A stretch of 64,000 nucleotides of DNA from Deltaproteobacteria bacterium. Its GTDB lineage: Bacteria > Myxococcota_A > Polyangia > DRWM01 > JAAZOP01. This document shows positions 54,501-63,619 of this stretch, piece by piece (the stretch's first letter is position 1; each line of letters begins with the position of its first letter). The position numbers were made by a program, and so were the translations under genes. The DNA is taken from positions 1 to 64,000 of the forward strand of contig JACRCX010000059.1 of NCBI GenBank assembly GCA_016218815.1. Direction: 5' to 3'. Below the pieces are notes generated by a model. That model saw only the letters and a program-made list of their open reading frames with translations, was not told the origin of the DNA and did no database searches.

Positions 54501-55571
54501 CTACATCGCCTCGAGCCCGGCGACGGAGAAGCGCGGGTCGCGCAGGCGGTTGAAGATCTCCAGCAGCGCGAGCGTGGACAGCAGCATCGCCGTCTTGTCG
54601 GCGTAGAAGTTCTCCAACGAACCCTTGTGCTCGGACCGGCGCATCATCAGCAGGGAGAGGCCGTCGGGGCCCGACTGATCGGGCCGCGGCGGCGTGATGC
54701 GCGTGATGTCGGGCGAACGGCAGTAGCGCGCGTGCTGCTCCAGGAGCCGTGCTCTCTCGCCCTCCTCGACGTGGTAGCGGATGAGGTGGATCGCGATGCG
54801 CAGGCACTCGCGCTGCCCGGCACGCCGGCAGGCGTCCTCCCCCGCGAACGGCGAGAGCGCCGCACGATGCGCCAGGTTGATCAGCGAAAAACACTTCCAG
54901 GTCGCGTACAACCGCGCCTCGCCTCGGATCCGCGGCGTCGGCGGATGCTGTTCCCGCACCATCGGCGAAACCGCCGCCTGCGCGAACGCCTGACGCAGGT
55001 CGACCTCGTCCGCCACGCTCTCCGGAGCCGCACGCAGGTCGAGCAGATTGTCGATCGCGTCGGCCGCCTTGAGCACGATCGCCGTCCGATCCGTGCACAC
55101 CCGGGAAATGTGCGCCACGTAGCTCTCATCCCCGCGCCGCGTCAGGTGATCGACCCAGCGCGCCACTTCCTTCGCGTTCGGGAGGCCCAGCCCGGCGAAG
55201 AACGCCTCGTCCGCCGCCCCCGCCGTGTCCTCCACGTAGTCGTGGAACAACGCCGCCGCCGCCGCCCCGGGCGGCGCCGGCACCGCGATCTCCCGCACCA
55301 CCATCGACGCCCGCAACGGGTGCAGGAGCGCCGGCGCCTGCATCACCTTGCGCTTCCGCCCGCGATACACCCCGAGGAGGAACTCCACCCCCTTCGTCAG
55401 GTCCTCCGGCAACTGCGACTTGCGGATGACCGCCCGCGCGTCCTCCGCCGCGATCGACTCCGCCAGCAGCCGCGAGCGCGCCGCGAAGGCCGCCAGGTCC
55501 AGCAGCTCCGTGGTCGAGCGGCCCGTCGGGGGGCGTGACGGCCGCAGCCAACTCGCCTCGCTGAAGTCCAT
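54501..55571 (-). CDS. HD-domain hydrolase, SpoT/RSH hydrolase-like
   Basis: A 356-aa protein from ATG 55571, with GGAGG 7 nt upstream. The HD motif fits ppGpp hydrolases: H84 in LLHPLRASMVV, H110-D111 and E114-D115 in ALFHDYVEDT, and a later KAADAIDNLLDL in place of the SpoT LADRxHN. The rest is helical and lacks synthetase, TGS and ACT domains. It may hydrolyse (p)ppGpp or another nucleotide as a small alarmone hydrolase. Substrate is inferred from the motif set only. Confidence 0.75.
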   Translation of the reverse strand: MDFSEASWLRPSRPPTGRSTTELLDLAAFAARSRLLAESIAAEDARAVIRKSQLPEDLTKGVEFLLGVYRGRKRKVMQAPALLHPLRASMVVREIAVPAPPGAAAAALFHDYVEDTAGAADEAFFAGLGLPNAKEVARWVDHLTRRGDESYVAHISRVCTDRTAIVLKAADAIDNLLDLRAAPESVADEVDLRQAFAQAAVSPMVREQHPPTPRIRGEARLYATWKCFSLINLAHRAALSPFAGEDACRRAGQRECLRIAIHLIRYHVEEGERARLLEQHARYCRSPDITRITPPRPDQSGPDGLSLLMMRRSEHKGSLENFYADKTAMLLSTLALLEIFNRLRDPRFSVAGLEAM

Positions 55572-55728
55572 CCCCGGTCCTCCACCGCCCCGTCCCCGCG
55601 CGGCATCGTATGCGAGATTCCTGCCGTGCGCTACCGCCCGGACCCACAGCCCCTCGGCGTCCGATTCCACCCTCTCCCCATTCCCAATTCGCAACACCGC
55701 CTTTCATGTACGTGGGCCCGCCCCTGCC

Positions 55729-55816
55729 AGCCACCAGCCACCAGCCACCAGCCACCAGCCGCTCGCCCCACCTTGGCGTGCTTTGCGGTCCTTTGCGCTC
55801 TTTGCGCGAACTCCGG
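55729..55816 (+). repeat. Tandem CCACCAG array followed by family E repeat
   Basis: About six CCACCAG units (55729-55770), then a CTTTGCG-type family E copy (55773-55816). The two lie in the 283-bp gap between the HD gene and the membrane protein gene, where no other feature is evident. Confidence 0.8.
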
Positions 55817-55854
55817 TTGGTGTCCCGCGCGGTACTGGCGTAGCGTAACGGGCG

Positions 55855-57282
55855 ATGGCCTGGGCTCTGTCTGCGTGGCGATCGCTCCAGGGTTTTCCCC
55901 TGCGGATCGCAGGATGGACCCTCGCGCACGGCGTGACACTCGCCGGGAACGTCCCGGTCCTGGCGGGCTTGGCGTGGTGGTTCTTCCCCTTCGAGGACAA
56001 GCCGCTTCGGGCGTTCTGGATCGTCCCCGCGCTGTTCCTGCTCGGCGCGGCCCTGCTCCACCGGGTCTTCCGGCGTCCCAGGTCCGCGGCCGCGTCGATC
56101 GCCGCGCTGATCCTCCTCGGCTACGCGACCCAGATGGGGATGGGCTGGGCCGAAGGCCGCGGGCTGGACGGCATCCGCGATCGCATCCGGACCTCCGGCC
56201 ACGCGGAGTTCGCCCGCGTCGCCGTCCGCGTCCGGGACGTCGGGAACGTCCTGTCGCACTACGAGGAGTTGGCGCGCGACGGTTGGATGGGCGACTACTG
56301 CCGGACCAAGCCGCCCGGACAGCTCCTGCTCTACGTGGCCACGGCCCGCGCGGCGAACTGGGTCAACCCCCTTCCCCCCGAGAAACGTCTGCGATGGCTG
56401 GAGACCTTCGCCGCCTTGACGTGGCCCTTCGTGACCTTTCTCGTCCTGTGGCCGATGTATCGCCTCGGCAGATGGTACGGCGGACATCACGCGGCCCTGG
56501 TCGCCTGCGCGCTCTACGCGCTCGTGCCGTCCGTCTCCCTCATCACCCTGCACACCGACGGGGTCTTCTTCCCGCTGCTCGCGGCGACGGCCGCGCTGCT
56601 GGCCCTGACCGCGGCCCGCAGGAGAAGCGCCCTTCGCGCCTGCCTGGCCGGTGCCTGGATGAACGTGGCCCTCTTCTTCTCCTTCAGCCTCGTCTGCCTC
56701 CTCCCGGCGCTGCTGCTGGCGCCCGTCGCGTTCACCGATGCCGCGTCCGGATGGAGGGTCCGGCTCCGCTCCGCCTTCCGTGTCTCGGCCGGTTTCGTCG
56801 CCGGCTTCGTCCTGGCCGGCCTCCTGCTGCTGGTCCTGTTGCACTACGATCCGATCCGGCGCTGGCAGGCCGCGATGAGCTTCCACGCCCACTGGAAAAG
56901 CTGGGACTGGTCGGCTCGCGACGTCCTCAACTCCGGAATCACCAACCTCGCCGAGTTCGGCTCGTGGCTCGGCGTGCCCGTCCTCGGCCTCTACCTCGTC
57001 GATCTGCGCAGGGTCGCGACGCTCCGGGACCTGCGGCGCATCGCCGGCCCCGCCGTCTTCACGCTCGCCTTGCTCGCCGCGATCCTCGCCGCTGCCTTCC
57101 TCGGCAGCACCCGCGGAGAGACGGCCCGGATGTGGTTGTTCCTCGTCCCGTTCATCTGCCTGTCGGCCGGCCGGGCGATCTCCGGCCTCGAATTCGAGCG
57201 GCGGCGCTGGGTGCTGGGCCTGATGCTGGTCCTGGAAGCCGCCACCACGGTCCTGATCAAGCGCTACCAGGACTTCTGGTAG
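55855..57282 (+). CDS. Polytopic membrane protein, glycosyltransferase (GT39/ArnT)-like
   Basis: A 475-aa protein with about ten membrane segments. An early extracytoplasmic loop (about 105-170) holds VLSHYEELARDGWMGDYCRTKPPGQ, a KPPG-type motif seen in GT-C dolichyl/undecaprenyl-phosphate-sugar transferases, and a later ALYALVPSVSLITLHTDGVFFPLL resembles the same family. It would transfer a sugar from a lipid carrier to an envelope substrate. The next genes, a penicillin-binding protein and uppP further on, also act on the envelope. Confidence 0.75.
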   Translation: MAWALSAWRSLQGFPLRIAGWTLAHGVTLAGNVPVLAGLAWWFFPFEDKPLRAFWIVPALFLLGAALLHRVFRRPRSAAASIAALILLGYATQMGMGWAEGRGLDGIRDRIRTSGHAEFARVAVRVRDVGNVLSHYEELARDGWMGDYCRTKPPGQLLLYVATARAANWVNPLPPEKRLRWLETFAALTWPFVTFLVLWPMYRLGRWYGGHHAALVACALYALVPSVSLITLHTDGVFFPLLAATAALLALTAARRRSALRACLAGAWMNVALFFSFSLVCLLPALLLAPVAFTDAASGWRVRLRSAFRVSAGFVAGFVLAGLLLLVLLHYDPIRRWQAAMSFHAHWKSWDWSARDVLNSGITNLAEFGSWLGVPVLGLYLVDLRRVATLRDLRRIAGPAVFTLALLAAILAAAFLGSTRGETARMWLFLVPFICLSAGRAISGLEFERRRWVLGLMLVLEAATTVLIKRYQDFW

Positions 57283-57292
57283 CCGCCCCTCC

Positions 57293-57340
57293 TCTTTGCG
57301 TCCTTTGCGCTTCTTTGCGCCCTTTGCGCGAACTTCCGGA
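57293..57340 (+). repeat. Dispersed repeat, family E
   Basis: CTCTTTGCGTCCTTTGCGCT followed by TCTTTGCGCCCTTTGCGCGAA, between the membrane protein and the penicillin-binding protein. Confidence 0.8.
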
Positions 57341-57375
57341 ACCCCCCATTCGAAGGAAGGCCCTTCGCCGCTTTT

Positions 57376-57404
57376 TTGACCCCCGGGCCGCCGTGCCGTA
57401 CACC
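57376..57404 (+). promoter_or_regulatory. Candidate promoter of the penicillin-binding protein gene
   Basis: TTGACC (57376-57381), a 17-bp spacer and TACACC (57399-57404), the start codon being 20 nt on. A short T-run just before the -35 could also belong to an upstream terminator. Confidence 0.3.
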
Positions 57405-57423
57405 GTCACCAGAAGGCGGAACC

Positions 57424-58746
57424 ATGCGCACCCGCAAACGGATCCCAAAGTCCCTCGTCATCGGCGGCGTCCTCTTCGCGACGGGCGCCGCCCTGGCAGC
57501 CTTCCTGCGCACCGGCGCCCCGGCCCCGGACGCCCCGCCGCCCCCCGCGGCGCCCGCGACCCCGGCGGTCCACGAGGCCGCGCCGGCCCCGCCGCCCGTC
57601 GCCGCGGAGCCGGCCGAGGAGGCTCCCGTCCCGAGCGGTCCGGTGGACATCGAGCGCGTACGCCTGATGATCGACCCGGGCCAGGCCGTGGTCGAAGGCG
57701 ACAAGATGGTCCAGCACCTGCCGGACGGCTCGACCGCCGTGCTCTCGCTGCGGCCCGACGTGCAGCAGGCGATCCTGGACCTGTTCGAGAAATACGACGT
57801 GCCGGTCGCGGCCGCCGTGGCCATCGAGGTCGAGACGGGCCGCGTGGTCGTCTTCGCCGGCCGGTCCCGCGCGCCCACCGAGCGCCCGACGCCGCTGGAC
57901 GCGTCGTTTCCCGCCGCCTCCGTCTTCAAGCTCGTGACTAGCGCCGCGCTGATCGAGGACGCCAAGGTTGCCCCGACCGAGTCGACCTGCTACCGCGCGG
58001 CCTCGGGCGTCCGCAAGCTCACGAACAAGGACATCGAAGGAACCTTCGCCGACGGCGAAACCGGCGTCGCGTGCGCCACCCTCGCCGACGGCCTGGCCAA
58101 GAGCATCAACCCCGTCCTGGCGCGCCTGGCCGACGGGAACCTGTCCCCGCGCGTCCTCCTGCGCTACGCGGAACGCTTCGCCTTCGGCCGCGCGGTCCCG
58201 TTCGACATGGCGCTCGACGTCAGCCCCGTGGAGATCCCGCAGGAGCGCTTCGAGTTCGCGCGCACCGCCGCGGGCTTCTGGCACGTCGGCCTCTCGCCGC
58301 TGCACGGCGCCGTGCTCGCCGCCACCATCGCCCGCGGCGGCCGCATGCCGCAGCCGACCCTGATTGATGCCGTCCTCGCCTCCGACGGGACGGAGGCCTG
58401 GCACGTCGAGCCGCGCTCGCTGCGGCGCGTCATCCAGGAAAAAACCGCCGCGACGCTGGCGCAGATGATGATCCAGACGGTCGACTCGGGCACCGGCCAA
58501 CGCGACTTCACCGATCGCCAGGGCCGGCCGTTCATCACCTTCCCCGTCGCCGGCAAGACCGGGTCCCTCTCCAACCCCAATCCCTTCATGGCCTACTCCT
58601 GGTTCGTCGGCTTCGCACCCGCCGGCACCCCCACCCCGGGCGTTCCGACCTACGCCGTCGCCGCCCTCGTCGTGAACGAAGAGCGCTGGCGCATCAAGGG
58701 CCCGCTCGTCGCGCGCGAGATGCTCCGCCTGCTGCTTCCCAAATAG
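57424..58746 (+). CDS. Penicillin-binding transpeptidase-domain protein
   Basis: A 440-aa protein with one N-terminal membrane span (about 10-28) and a Pro/Ala linker to about 72. The transpeptidase domain has the three active-site motifs: S166-V-F-K169, S227-I-N229 and K378-T-G380-S. It lacks a glycosyltransferase domain and PASTA repeats, so it is a class B-like or D,D-transpeptidase/OXA-type fold enzyme acting on peptidoglycan in the periplasm. A beta-lactamase is less likely given the linker and size. No cell-division genes adjoin it. Confidence 0.9.
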   Translation: MRTRKRIPKSLVIGGVLFATGAALAAFLRTGAPAPDAPPPPAAPATPAVHEAAPAPPPVAAEPAEEAPVPSGPVDIERVRLMIDPGQAVVEGDKMVQHLPDGSTAVLSLRPDVQQAILDLFEKYDVPVAAAVAIEVETGRVVVFAGRSRAPTERPTPLDASFPAASVFKLVTSAALIEDAKVAPTESTCYRAASGVRKLTNKDIEGTFADGETGVACATLADGLAKSINPVLARLADGNLSPRVLLRYAERFAFGRAVPFDMALDVSPVEIPQERFEFARTAAGFWHVGLSPLHGAVLAATIARGGRMPQPTLIDAVLASDGTEAWHVEPRSLRRVIQEKTAATLAQMMIQTVDSGTGQRDFTDRQGRPFITFPVAGKTGSLSNPNPFMAYSWFVGFAPAGTPTPGVPTYAVAALVVNEERWRIKGPLVAREMLRLLLPK

Positions 58747-58845
58747 GGGCGCCACGCAGCCCTGAGCGAGCGAAGCGAGTCGAAGGGTGAGCGCGCGTTC
58801 CCCCCGGCTTGCCGCCCCCTTCAGTCCCGACTAGCCTTGCCCGTC

Positions 58846-61320
58846 ATGCGAACCGGATCCCTCCTGCGGATGGTCCTGCTCAGTGCAACTCTTCTCCTGC
58901 CGCTCGGCTGCGGCGACGACGGCTCCGGCGGCGACGCCGGGCCGGATGTCGTCCCCGACGCGGACGCGGAATCCGACGCCGACGGCGACGCGTCTGACGC
59001 CGGCGATGACGGCGGGGACAGCGACATCCCTCCGCTCTGGCGGCCCTGCACGACCACCGTCGGCGCCGGCGCCGGCCTCACCCTCCGCGGCACCGTCCTC
59101 ACCCCCGACGACGCCATCCCCGACGGCGAGGTGCTGCTGGACACCGCCACGGGACGTATCATCTGCGTCGCCGAGGACTGCTCGACCCGGCCCGAGGCCT
59201 CCGGCGGCACCCTCCTGTGCACCGCCGGCGTCATCCTGCCCGGCCTGATCGACGCCCACGACCATATCGCCTACGGCATCCAGCCCCGCTGGAACCACGG
59301 CACGCGGCTCTACCTCTCCCGCTACGACTGGCAGGGCACTCCCGAATACTGGTCCTTCGGCCGGCCGTACGACGAGCTGCAAGGCTCGCTCCAGTGCCAG
59401 ATGGACAAGTACGGCGAGGCGCGCATGGCGCTCGGCGGCGCCACCTCCGTCCAGGGCTCCGCCGGCGCCGCCGCCTGCGCCGACCCGATCCTGCGCAACC
59501 TCGACATGCGCGGCGTGAACGGCTTCTCCGGCTGGACCATGGAGGAGCGCGTCTCGCGCATCTCCGGCCTCAGCGCCTCGAACGCCGCGGACATCGTCGC
59601 CGGCCTCGCCGACGGCTCGATCGATGCCTTCGTGCCGCACATCGGCGAAGGGCTCGACGAGGCGTCGCGCGCCGAGTTCGACACCCTGGCGGACCTCGGC
59701 CTCATCCTCCCGGGCACGGCCGTGATCCACGGCACCGGCGCCGGGACCATCGAGCTGGCCCGGCTGGCAGCCGCCGGCGCGGGGCTCATCTGGTCGCCCC
59801 GCTCCAACGTCGACCTCTACGGCCTCACCACCGACATCCCCGTCGCCCGCAACCTCGGCGTGCGCGTCGCCCTCGGTCCCGACTGGCTGCCCTCCGGGAG
59901 CGCAAGCGTCCTGGACGAGCTGAAGTGCGTCGACGACCTCGACGCGGTCTACTACGACGACGCCTGGACCGACCGGCAGCTCGTCGAGGCCGTGACCAGC
60001 GTTGCCGCCGAGGTCCTGCACATCGATGCCTTCGTCGGGCGACTCCAGGAAGGCTTGCTCGCCGACGTCACCGTCATCCACGGCGACCGTCTCGACCCCT
60101 ACCGTGCGGTGATCGCCGCCGCGCCGCAGGACGTCGCGCTCGTCCTGCGCGGCGGCCGCCTGCTCGCCGGCGACGAGGACCTCGCCGCGCCGCTCGCGAC
60201 GCCATTCTGCGAGCCGGTCGACGCCTGCGGCACCCCCAAGACAATCTGCGTCAAGACCACCGACTCTCCGACCGACGGCCGCAACGAGACCCTCGCCGAG
60301 CTCACGGCGCGCCTCCGCACCGCGCTCGAGGCCGCCCGGCTCACCGACGACGACTACGACCCCGCCGACCTCTCCACGACCTGCCAGTATGACCTGGCGC
60401 CCCTGTTCGCCTGCACGCCTCCCCCCGCCTGCCGCTTCGGCCGCGGCGACATCACCGGGACGCCGACCGCGGACGACGGGGACGGGGACGGTGCGGACGA
60501 CGCCGCGGACGACTGCCCCGCCGTCTTCAATCCCGCCCAGTCCGACTTCGACGGCGACGGCGCCGGCGACGCCTGCGACCCGTGCCCGCTCGACCCCGGC
60601 TCGCTCGCCTGCCCGCCGCCCGACCCCACGGACGTCGACCGCGACGGCGTGGCCGACGTCATCGATAACTGCCCGCGCGTCCAGAACCCGTCGCAGGCCG
60701 ACGCCGACGGGGACGGCACGGGCGACGCGTGCGAAAGGACGGCGCTCACGATCTACGACGTCCAGGACGCCGCCCGGCCGCTTCATCCCGCGGAGGGCTC
60801 CACCGTCTTCTTCGAGGACGTGGTCGTCACGGCGGTCTTCGCCGACGGCGCCTTTGTCCAGGAACCGGGCGGCGGCCCGTACGGCGGCATCCTGGTCTAC
60901 GCCGGCAGCGCGCCCGCCGTCGCCGTCGGCGATCGGGTCGACGTCAGCGGCACCTACGAGGAATACGCGGGCGAGTCCGAAATATCCTCGCCGGTGCTCA
61001 CGCGACGGGGTGCCGGGACTCCGGCCGTGCCCGAGGTCGTCCTGCCCGCCGACGTCGCCACCGGCGGCTCGCTGGCCGAATCCTACGAAGGCGTTCTGGT
61101 CGTGGTGGAAAGCGTGGCGGTGACCGATGCCAATCCCGACGCGCCGGCCGACTACAACGAGTTCGAGGTGGACGGCGCGTTGCGCGTGGACGACGCTTTC
61201 TACCGCATCCTCCCCGACCCGGTCCCCGGCAACACCTTCTCGCGTCTCGCCGGCGTCCTGCGCTTCACGCACGCGGACTTCAAGCTCGAGCCCCGCGGCG
61301 CCGGCGACGTCGTGCCATAG
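58846..61320 (+). CDS. Amidohydrolase-family lipoprotein with thrombospondin type-3 repeats
   Basis: An 824-aa lipoprotein. MRTGSLLRMVLLSATLLLPLGC gives lipid Cys 22, then a DADAESDADGDASDA linker. Residues 80-450 form an amidohydrolase barrel with the metal motif DAHDH (about 134-138), GTAVIHGTG and ALGPDWLPSGSAS, resembling imidazolonepropionase/cytosine-deaminase-type enzymes. Calcium-binding TSP3 repeats follow (about 545-635; DGDGDGADDAADDCPAVFNP, DVDRDGVADVIDNCP), then an OB-fold-like domain seen in extracellular nucleases. The substrate is unknown. A metal-dependent hydrolase on a lipid anchor is unusual. Confidence 0.88.
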   Translation: MRTGSLLRMVLLSATLLLPLGCGDDGSGGDAGPDVVPDADAESDADGDASDAGDDGGDSDIPPLWRPCTTTVGAGAGLTLRGTVLTPDDAIPDGEVLLDTATGRIICVAEDCSTRPEASGGTLLCTAGVILPGLIDAHDHIAYGIQPRWNHGTRLYLSRYDWQGTPEYWSFGRPYDELQGSLQCQMDKYGEARMALGGATSVQGSAGAAACADPILRNLDMRGVNGFSGWTMEERVSRISGLSASNAADIVAGLADGSIDAFVPHIGEGLDEASRAEFDTLADLGLILPGTAVIHGTGAGTIELARLAAAGAGLIWSPRSNVDLYGLTTDIPVARNLGVRVALGPDWLPSGSASVLDELKCVDDLDAVYYDDAWTDRQLVEAVTSVAAEVLHIDAFVGRLQEGLLADVTVIHGDRLDPYRAVIAAAPQDVALVLRGGRLLAGDEDLAAPLATPFCEPVDACGTPKTICVKTTDSPTDGRNETLAELTARLRTALEAARLTDDDYDPADLSTTCQYDLAPLFACTPPPACRFGRGDITGTPTADDGDGDGADDAADDCPAVFNPAQSDFDGDGAGDACDPCPLDPGSLACPPPDPTDVDRDGVADVIDNCPRVQNPSQADADGDGTGDACERTALTIYDVQDAARPLHPAEGSTVFFEDVVVTAVFADGAFVQEPGGGPYGGILVYAGSAPAVAVGDRVDVSGTYEEYAGESEISSPVLTRRGAGTPAVPEVVLPADVATGGSLAESYEGVLVVVESVAVTDANPDAPADYNEFEVDGALRVDDAFYRILPDPVPGNTFSRLAGVLRFTHADFKLEPRGAGDVVP

Positions 61321-61335
61321 TACTGGTCGGCCCTG

Positions 61336-62154
61336 CTACCGTACGAAGACCAGGACGACAATTCCCAGCACGGCAAGATACGGGGCGAACCAGTGGAGTG
61401 CCCGGCGGCGCACGAGGGCCACGAGCGTCCAGAGCGCGAAGAATCCGACGAGCGCCGCCACGACGGCACCCGCGACGTGCTGCCACGCCGGGATCGCCGC
61501 GCCCGAAAGGTGGCCCAGCGCACCGGCGACCTCGGCCCCGAGGATGGCCGGGACGGCGATGAGGAAGGCGAAGCGCGCCGCCGCCTGCGGCTCGATCCCG
61601 AGGAACAGGGCCGCCGCGATGGTCAGGCCCGAGCGCGAGATTCCGGGAAGGACCGCGACCGCCTGCGCCACGCCGATCAGCGCGGCCCGACCGAGCGTCA
61701 CCGCCCCGGTTCCCCGCGGAGCCCACCGCGTGGCGCCCAGCAGCAGGCCGCCGGTGAGGAACAGGACGCCGAGCGCCATCGGACTCCCGGTCGCCCGCTC
61801 GACGGTTCCCGTGAACGGCAAGGCGAGCGCCCCGGTCACGACGGTGGCCAGCACGACGCCCAGCGCTTCGGTCTCGCGCTCATCGGCGGGGGAGAACGAG
61901 CGCCATGACCCCTCGCTCCTCCACGGCCGCACGAACCAACGCCAGCCCGCCCTGCACGCCGCCCACGCCTCGCGACGGTACAGGGCGAGGATCGCGAACA
62001 GAGTGCCCACGTGCAGCGACACGTTGAACAGCACGGGCGGCTCCGAGAAGCCCAGCAGTCGCTGAACCAGCGCGAGATGGCCCGACGACGAAACCGGCAG
62101 GAACTCGCAAAGACCCTGCACCGCGGCCAGGAACAGCAGCACCGCGACCGTCAC
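61336..62154 (-). CDS. uppP: Undecaprenyl-diphosphatase (BacA/UppP)
   Basis: A 272-aa integral membrane enzyme that dephosphorylates undecaprenyl diphosphate to recycle the lipid carrier for peptidoglycan and O-antigen, and can confer bacitracin resistance. Motifs: VQGLCEFLPVSSSGHL (17-27) with the catalytic Glu and Ser/His, and VLPGISRSGLTI (about 167-178). Eight or so hydrophobic segments complete the fold. It ends 15 bp from the amidohydrolase stop on the opposite strand. Confidence 0.97.
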   Translation of the reverse strand: MTVAVLLFLAAVQGLCEFLPVSSSGHLALVQRLLGFSEPPVLFNVSLHVGTLFAILALYRREAWAACRAGWRWFVRPWRSEGSWRSFSPADERETEALGVVLATVVTGALALPFTGTVERATGSPMALGVLFLTGGLLLGATRWAPRGTGAVTLGRAALIGVAQAVAVLPGISRSGLTIAAALFLGIEPQAAARFAFLIAVPAILGAEVAGALGHLSGAAIPAWQHVAGAVVAALVGFFALWTLVALVRRRALHWFAPYLAVLGIVVLVFVR

Positions 62155-62254
62155 GCCGGCGGAGCCTACGGGACGCGCCCCCCCCCCACAAGTCCCTTCC
62201 CCGCCCGTTGTCGGTCGCCGGTCGCCGGGCGTCTGTCGCCTGTTCCCTTCCCCC

Positions 62255-62299
62255 GCTTTGCGTGCTTCGCCCCTTTGCGCCCTTTGCGCGAAATCCGGC
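62255..62299 (+). repeat. Dispersed repeat, family E
   Basis: CTTTGCGTGCTTCGCCCCTT followed by TGCGCCCTTTGCGCGAA, 56 bp before the VWA lipoprotein ATG. Confidence 0.8.
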
Positions 62300-62354
62300 G
62301 CGTGCTACCCTTCCTTCGGCGACGAGGCAGGAGCAGGCGGAAGAGGAGGTTTTC

Positions 62355-63515
62355 ATGAGGACAAGGACGCGGGTCTTGGGGTGGACGACGTTGCTGCTGG
62401 CCGCCCTCGCGGCCGGGTGCTCGCCTTCGGACAGCGACGGGAATCCGGACGTGCGGCGGGACGACGGCGGGACCGGCGAGGTCGTCGATGACGACGGCGG
62501 GGGCGGCGGCGACGCCGATGTGACGTCCGACGAACCGGGGGCGGAGGACTTCGTCACCCCGGAGATCCCCGACATCACGCCCGAGGTCTGCGATGAAGCG
62601 GATTTCGACATCGCTCGCGTCATCCCCGACATGCTGATCGTCCTGGACCGCTCGAACTCCATGTTCGACGACGGCTACTGGAACCCCGCGCGCGACGCGA
62701 TCTACGCCGTGACCGGCGCGATGGACTTCGAGATCTGGTTCGGCCTCATGATCTTCCCCAACGTCACCGGCTCGGCCGTCTGCTCCGGCCTCTCCAACCA
62801 GTGCGAGCCCGGGCACGAGCCGGTCGTCCCGGTCGCCGAGGGCAACGCCATCAACATCCTGGACAGCCTCGGCAGCATGGTCACCTGCGGCGGCACGCCG
62901 ATCGCCGTCACCCTCCAGAACGCCCGCGCCTACCTCGACACCCTCGCCGCCGATGACCATCCCAAGTTCGTCCTCCTCGTCACCGACGGCGCCCCCAACT
63001 GCAACGATGCCCTCGACGGCTCCTCCTGCACCTGCACCAACCCGCTCGGCGGCTGCATCCTCAACCCCGGCAACTGCCTCGACGACGCCCGCACGATTTC
63101 CATCATCGACGACATGCGTCTGGCCGGCCTGCAGGTCTTCGTCATGGGCATCGGCACCAGCGCCTGGATGGGCACGCTCGACGCCATGGCCTCCGCCGGC
63201 GGCACCGGCATGGCGTTCCTCGCCGAGGACACGGCCGCGATCCGCACGACCTTCGAGGAGATCGCAGGCTCGGTCGCGACCTGCGAGTTCGACATGCACT
63301 CGCCGGACCCCTCGGCCGACCCGAACCTCGTCAACTTCTACTTCGACGACGTCGTCGTCCCCGGCGACACCGACGGCACCTGCGACAACGGCTGGTCGTG
63401 GATGGACGCCGAGCACACCCGCGTGCAGTTCTGCGGCGCCTACTGCGACAGCATCATGACCCACACCGTCACCGACATCTCCGCGACCTGGGGCTGTCCC
63501 ACGATCTTCGGATGA
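62355..63515 (+). CDS. von Willebrand factor A lipoprotein
   Basis: A 386-aa protein with AGAGGAGG before the ATG. Signal MRTRTRVLGWTTLLLAALAAGC gives lipid Cys 22; an Asp/Gly linker follows. The VWA domain (about 90-300) has the metal-ion-dependent adhesion motif DRSNS (97-101), GGTPIAVTL and LLVTDGAPNCND. The C-terminal part has GDTDGTCDNGWSW and further cysteines. It probably binds proteins at the cell surface. It is one of many lipoproteins of this design in the window. Confidence 0.92.
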   Translation: MRTRTRVLGWTTLLLAALAAGCSPSDSDGNPDVRRDDGGTGEVVDDDGGGGGDADVTSDEPGAEDFVTPEIPDITPEVCDEADFDIARVIPDMLIVLDRSNSMFDDGYWNPARDAIYAVTGAMDFEIWFGLMIFPNVTGSAVCSGLSNQCEPGHEPVVPVAEGNAINILDSLGSMVTCGGTPIAVTLQNARAYLDTLAADDHPKFVLLVTDGAPNCNDALDGSSCTCTNPLGGCILNPGNCLDDARTISIIDDMRLAGLQVFVMGIGTSAWMGTLDAMASAGGTGMAFLAEDTAAIRTTFEEIAGSVATCEFDMHSPDPSADPNLVNFYFDDVVVPGDTDGTCDNGWSWMDAEHTRVQFCGAYCDSIMTHTVTDISATWGCPTIFG

Positions 63516-63537
63516 CACCCCGGGATTGCCTGCCTTC

Positions 63538-63618
63538 CGGATCCGAACCGCGGGCTTCAGCCCGCGGCCGATGCCCTGCCGCAGCCGCGCCCTGAAGGGC
63601 GCGGTTCGGTTCCGGCCG
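63538..63618 (+). repeat. REP-like double hairpin element
   Basis: Closest in layout to 13374-13449: CCGAACC, GCGGGC-TTCA-GCCCGC, spacer, GCGCCC-TGAA-GGGCGC, GGTTCGG. It lies just after the VWA gene and next to a family D repeat. Confidence 0.85.
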
Positions 63619-63619
63619 G

